Source: Promethearchaeota archaeon (lineage in GTDB: Archaea; Asgardarchaeota; Lokiarchaeia; Sigyniarchaeales; SOKP01). From it: a DNA stretch of 6,641 nt. Location: the NCBI GenBank assembly GCA_030612905.1, contig JAUWNA010000113.1:1-6641 (forward strand), written 5' to 3'. Under the pieces are notes generated by a model. It was given only the letters and a program-made list of their open reading frames with translations. It was not told where the DNA came from and searched no databases. Shown one piece after another: positions 5,995 through 6,641 of the stretch (the first letter of the stretch is position 1; each line of letters starts with the position of its first letter). A program made the position numbers and the translations under genes.

Positions 5995-6099
5995 AATATT
6001 TCGTACTAATCAACGATAATTAAGCGTTATTTTAATTTGTTACTTTGTATTTAAGAATAAGAAAAATTCTTATTAGTATTTTTTTTTACTATATATAAT
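5995..6099. promoter_or_regulatory. Divergent promoter region, membrane glycosyltransferase / epimerase
   Basis: These 105 bases separate two divergent starts and must hold both promoters. On the minus strand the AT-rich AAATTAAAATAA (about 6030-6041) lies 36-47 bases from the membrane-protein ATG. On the + strand the clearest TATA-like run (ACTATATATAATA, 6088-6100) sits directly against the epimerase ATG, too close to be its promoter unless translation begins at the later ATG (6121). A perfect inverted repeat lies in the middle (separate entry). No Shine-Dalgarno is seen for either gene. Confidence 0.4.
6056..6074. repeat. Perfect 8-bp inverted repeat, possible operator
   Basis: AATAAGAA (6056-6063), a 3-nt AAA spacer, and TTCTTATT (6067-6074) form an exact dyad 25 bases before the epimerase ATG and 61 bases from the membrane-protein ATG. 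A 19-bp dyad in a shared promoter is the usual footprint of a dimeric helix-turn-helix regulator. As RNA it would form a weak AT-rich stem followed by T9 (6079-6087), but no + strand gene lies upstream for it to terminate. In such AT-rich DNA, chance is a real alternative. Confidence 0.4.
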
Positions 6100-6641
6100 A
6101 TGATTAAAAACAAAAACATCATGATAACTGGTGCAGCTGGTTTTATCGGTTCGCATTTGACCGAGACATTATTGAAACGCGAGAATTTTCTTATTTTAAT
6201 CGATAACTTTAACGATTATTACCCGGGAAAGGAGAAGCAATTAAACGATATATTGAATAAATACGCGCAAGCCCGTGATTACGTGCTAATCAAGGGGGAC
6301 CTTGTAGACGAATCAACCTTGAAAAAAGTTGAACACGAGCCTGATTATATCTTTCATTTAGCAGCTCAAGCAGGCGTAAGATACTCGATTGACCATGCGT
6401 CTGAAGTAACATATAACAACCTCGTTAGTACGGTAAATGTTTTCGAATACGCTTTAAAAGGTTCTTCAATAAAAAGGGTAATAAACGCATCTTCCTCCTC
6501 AGTCTACGGCAACCCTGTATACACGCCCGTAGATGAAAACCACCCTAAAAATCCTATATCCCCATATGCTGTTTCAAAATTATGCGGGGAAATTTACGCT
6601 AACTTGTACTTTAAAGAAAATGATCTCCCAACTACTTCATT
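6100..6641 (+). CDS. NAD-dependent nucleotide-sugar epimerase/dehydratase (extended SDR), partial 5' part
   Basis: The frame starts at ATG 6100 and runs off the window after 180 codons, about 55-60% of the usual ~310-330. It is a classic extended short-chain dehydrogenase: first strand NIMITG, the Rossmann glycine motif GAAGFIG (11-17), Asp35 at the end of strand 2 (indicating NAD rather than NADP), FHLAAQAGVRYSI (85-97), the SSSSVYG segment (131-137) holding the catalytic Ser, and Y156-x3-K160 in YAVSK. NDYY followed by a charged loop (38-41) and AAQAGVRYS are especially reminiscent of UDP-glucuronate 4-epimerases, while the rest fits UDP-glucose 4-epimerase or dTDP-glucose dehydratase. The product is a cytosolic sugar-nucleotide enzyme, probably feeding glycan synthesis with the divergent GT-C gene. 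The first ATG is preferred because starting at the next one (6121) would cut the first strand. Exact substrate cannot be fixed without the C-terminal half. Confidence 0.9.
   Translation, partial: MIKNKNIMITGAAGFIGSHLTETLLKRENFLILIDNFNDYYPGKEKQLNDILNKYAQARDYVLIKGDLVDESTLKKVEHEPDYIFHLAAQAGVRYSIDHASEVTYNNLVSTVNVFEYALKGSSIKRVINASSSSVYGNPVYTPVDENHPKNPISPYAVSKLCGEIYANLYFKENDLPTTS

Noticed and set aside
6056..6090. Inverted repeat plus T9 as a rho-independent terminator
   Set aside because: No + strand gene lies upstream, since the neighbour is transcribed away from it. The stem is short and mostly A/T with a 3-nt loop.
6088..6123. TATA box at 6088-6100 driving a leaderless epimerase mRNA starting at the second ATG (6121)
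   Set aside because: The spacing is tempting, but starting at the second Met would remove most of the first Rossmann strand (NIMITG), which these enzymes need. ATG 6100 gives a normal N-terminus.

Overview
This AT-rich, gene-dense window looks like part of an archaeal chromosome, most likely from an Asgard archaeon (a low-GC, Lokiarchaeia-like lineage). The argument rests on three things. First, there is an Arf/Rab-type small GTPase with a longin-like N-terminus, an eight-proline run and a long eukaryote-like disordered tail, next to a stand-alone roadblock/LC7 protein. Second, there is an archaeal-type UPF0280 gene. Third, the promoters are AT-rich TATA type, and the first genes of transcription units lack a Shine-Dalgarno, while the one probable operon-internal gene has an archaeal GGTGA. 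The taxonomic call is an inference from gene content; there is no rRNA or other marker in the window.

Layout from left to right. Positions 1-123 are the 3' end of an unidentified + strand gene. A short convergent spacer with T-tracts and a perfect 9-bp hairpin follows. On the minus strand lie two genes that probably form one operon: a roadblock/LC7 protein (2348-2839), then a large multidomain GTPase (212-2299). The GTPase reads as longin-like, GTPase, TPR/MIT-like helices, Pro/Lys-rich tail and C-terminal coiled coil. Its frame extends 36 codons upstream of the first ATG into convincing longin-type sequence preceded by GGTGA, so it probably starts at a non-AUG codon (ATT or ATC). The roadblock gene is divergent from a UPF0280 (ApbE-like) gene that starts with TTG (2928-3716). 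That gene converges on, and overlaps by 8 bp, a large minus-strand polytopic membrane protein resembling GT-C glycosyltransferases (3709-5994). The membrane gene is in turn divergent from an NAD-dependent nucleotide-sugar epimerase (6100 to the window end), with an inverted repeat in the shared promoter region.

Functionally there are three themes. The GTPase-roadblock pair looks like a signalling or cytoskeleton/membrane module of the type related to MglA/MglB, Rag/Ragulator and Arf-longin systems. The GT-C protein and the epimerase suggest surface glycan or protein glycosylation. UPF0280 is a separate metabolic gene, possibly linked to sulfur or homocysteine metabolism. The most unusual item is the GTPase: its domain assembly, polyproline run, repeated T/S-P-T/S-K motifs and hidden non-AUG start all merit follow-up. 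No tRNA, rRNA, CRISPR array, insertion sequence or long repeat was seen. No intergenic stretch is longer than about 105 bases.
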